The notes under the pieces were generated by a model. That model ran no database searches, was not told the origin of the DNA, and saw nothing but the letters and a program-made list of their open reading frames with translations. A program made the position numbers and the translations under genes. From Pseudomonas mandelii (GTDB lineage: Bacteria > Pseudomonadota > Gammaproteobacteria > Pseudomonadales > Pseudomonadaceae), in contig NZ_LT629796.1 of assembly GCF_900106065.1 (NCBI RefSeq), positions 5,053,501-5,117,500 of the forward strand: DNA of 64,000 bases, read 5' to 3'. Positions 63,595 through 64,000 of the stretch are shown here, piece after piece (the first letter of the stretch is position 1; each line of letters opens with the position of its first letter).

Positions 63595-64000
63595 TCAAAT
63601 CAGACGCGACAATCTCGAAGTCTCAAAACACTGCTCGATCGAACGCCGCTGCGTCTCGGCATACAAGCCCAATTCATCAATGGTCGGCCGCCCCAGCGCC
63701 TGTTCAAAGGCCTGCTGGTTCGAATGCACGCCATAATTCACCTGCGCCGCATCCCCCAGGTTCGACTGGAAAATCCCCGCCGCACTGACCGGCAGAAAAT
63801 CTTCATACACCAACGGTTCGACCCGCAAGTACCCGCCGCTGAGCAAATCGTCTAGCGACAACGATTTCAGCTCATCCGCCTCCAGGCCTTTTTCCGTGAC
63901 GAAATAACGAAAGTACGCCAGTTCCTGTTGGCGCATGCCTTCATACGTGTCAGGGAATTCTGCAAAGTGCTGCGTCATCAGCGCGTTGTAGCGTGCGGCA
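63595..64000 (-). CDS. hglS: HglS/DUF1338 2-oxoadipate dioxygenase/decarboxylase, 3' part
   Basis: The minus-strand frame runs off the right edge (the residues before MTQHFAEF are also open), so the 5' part is missing. Visible: HFAEFPDTYEGMRQQELAYFRYFVTEKG, LLSGGYLRVEPLVYEDFLPVSAAGIFQSNLG and ALGRPTIDELGLYAETQRRS. This matches the C-terminus of the Fe(II) enzyme that converts 2-oxoadipate to D-2-hydroxyglutarate in Pseudomonas lysine catabolism. The Glu in RVEPLVYEDFLP is the expected metal ligand. Confidence 0.8.
   Translation of the reverse strand, partial: AARYNALMTQHFAEFPDTYEGMRQQELAYFRYFVTEKGLEADELKSLSLDDLLSGGYLRVEPLVYEDFLPVSAAGIFQSNLGDAAQVNYGVHSNQQAFEQALGRPTIDELGLYAETQRRSIEQCFETSRLSRLI

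Overview
This window comes from a fluorescent Pseudomonas (P. fluorescens/P. putida lineage). The basis is high-G+C coding sequence, many Pseudomonas-type REP palindromes built on a GAGC-TGCTCGCGA core, a DUF6124-type gene with its usual leader, and gene contents typical of the genus. Species calls rest on recognition, not on a search.

Region 1 (1-21.6 kb) is the most interesting part. A secretin (27-1862), three pseudopilin-like genes (1865-3230) and csgE/csgF/csgG homologues (3227-4933) run on the + strand. They match, in order and content, the Xcm/Csm cluster that I recall from P. putida GB-1, where it is needed to export manganese-oxidising activity. After a REP array and a DUF6124 gene, a minus-strand operon (12412 down to 6783) encodes two paralogous exported proteins of unknown family, a CsgB-like nucleator and a very long CsgA-like curlin. 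Divergently, + strand genes encode a sensor kinase, a large multicopper oxidase, a Sco/cytochrome c fusion, a second sensor kinase and an NtrC-type regulator. This is the mnxS1-mcoA-sco-mnxS2-mnxR arrangement of Mn(II) oxidation. I find GG-N10-GC (sigma-54) promoters upstream of both the exported-protein/curlin operon and the oxidase, each with similar palindromes about 100 bp upstream. My proposal is that MnxR co-activates the oxidase and the curli fibre as one surface Mn-oxidising matrix system.

Region 2 (21.7-24.6 kb) holds a methyltransferase and then a roughly 2-kb tandem array of about fifteen 134-bp units, each an inverted REP pair.

Region 3 (24.6-43.4 kb) is a long minus-strand Wzx/Wzy-type exopolysaccharide operon. 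It reads from UDP-glucose dehydrogenase and a UDP-glucuronate epimerase through initiating sugar transferase, CpsD-like ATPase, Wza-like lipoprotein, Wzz-like co-polymerase, glycosyltransferases, polymerase, polysaccharide deacetylase, flippase, glycosidase, two paralogous GNATs, a FemAB-like acyltransferase and a ChbG-like deacetylase. A FleQ-like box lies upstream of ugd.

Region 4 (43.7-51 kb) holds a membrane sulfatase-like protein, an AttEFGH-type ABC exporter with a lipocalin-like lipoprotein, and small exported or cytosolic proteins.

Region 5 (51.1-62.7 kb) is AT-richer and mosaic. It has a broken vanW-like gene, orphan or broken toxin/immunity genes, and a minus-strand type VI secretion island (hcp-vgrG-DUF4123 adaptor-rhs toxin-immunity). 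A striking nested palindrome lies in the hcp upstream region. The window ends with a DJ-1/PfpI gene and the 3' part of an hglS (DUF1338) gene running off the right edge.
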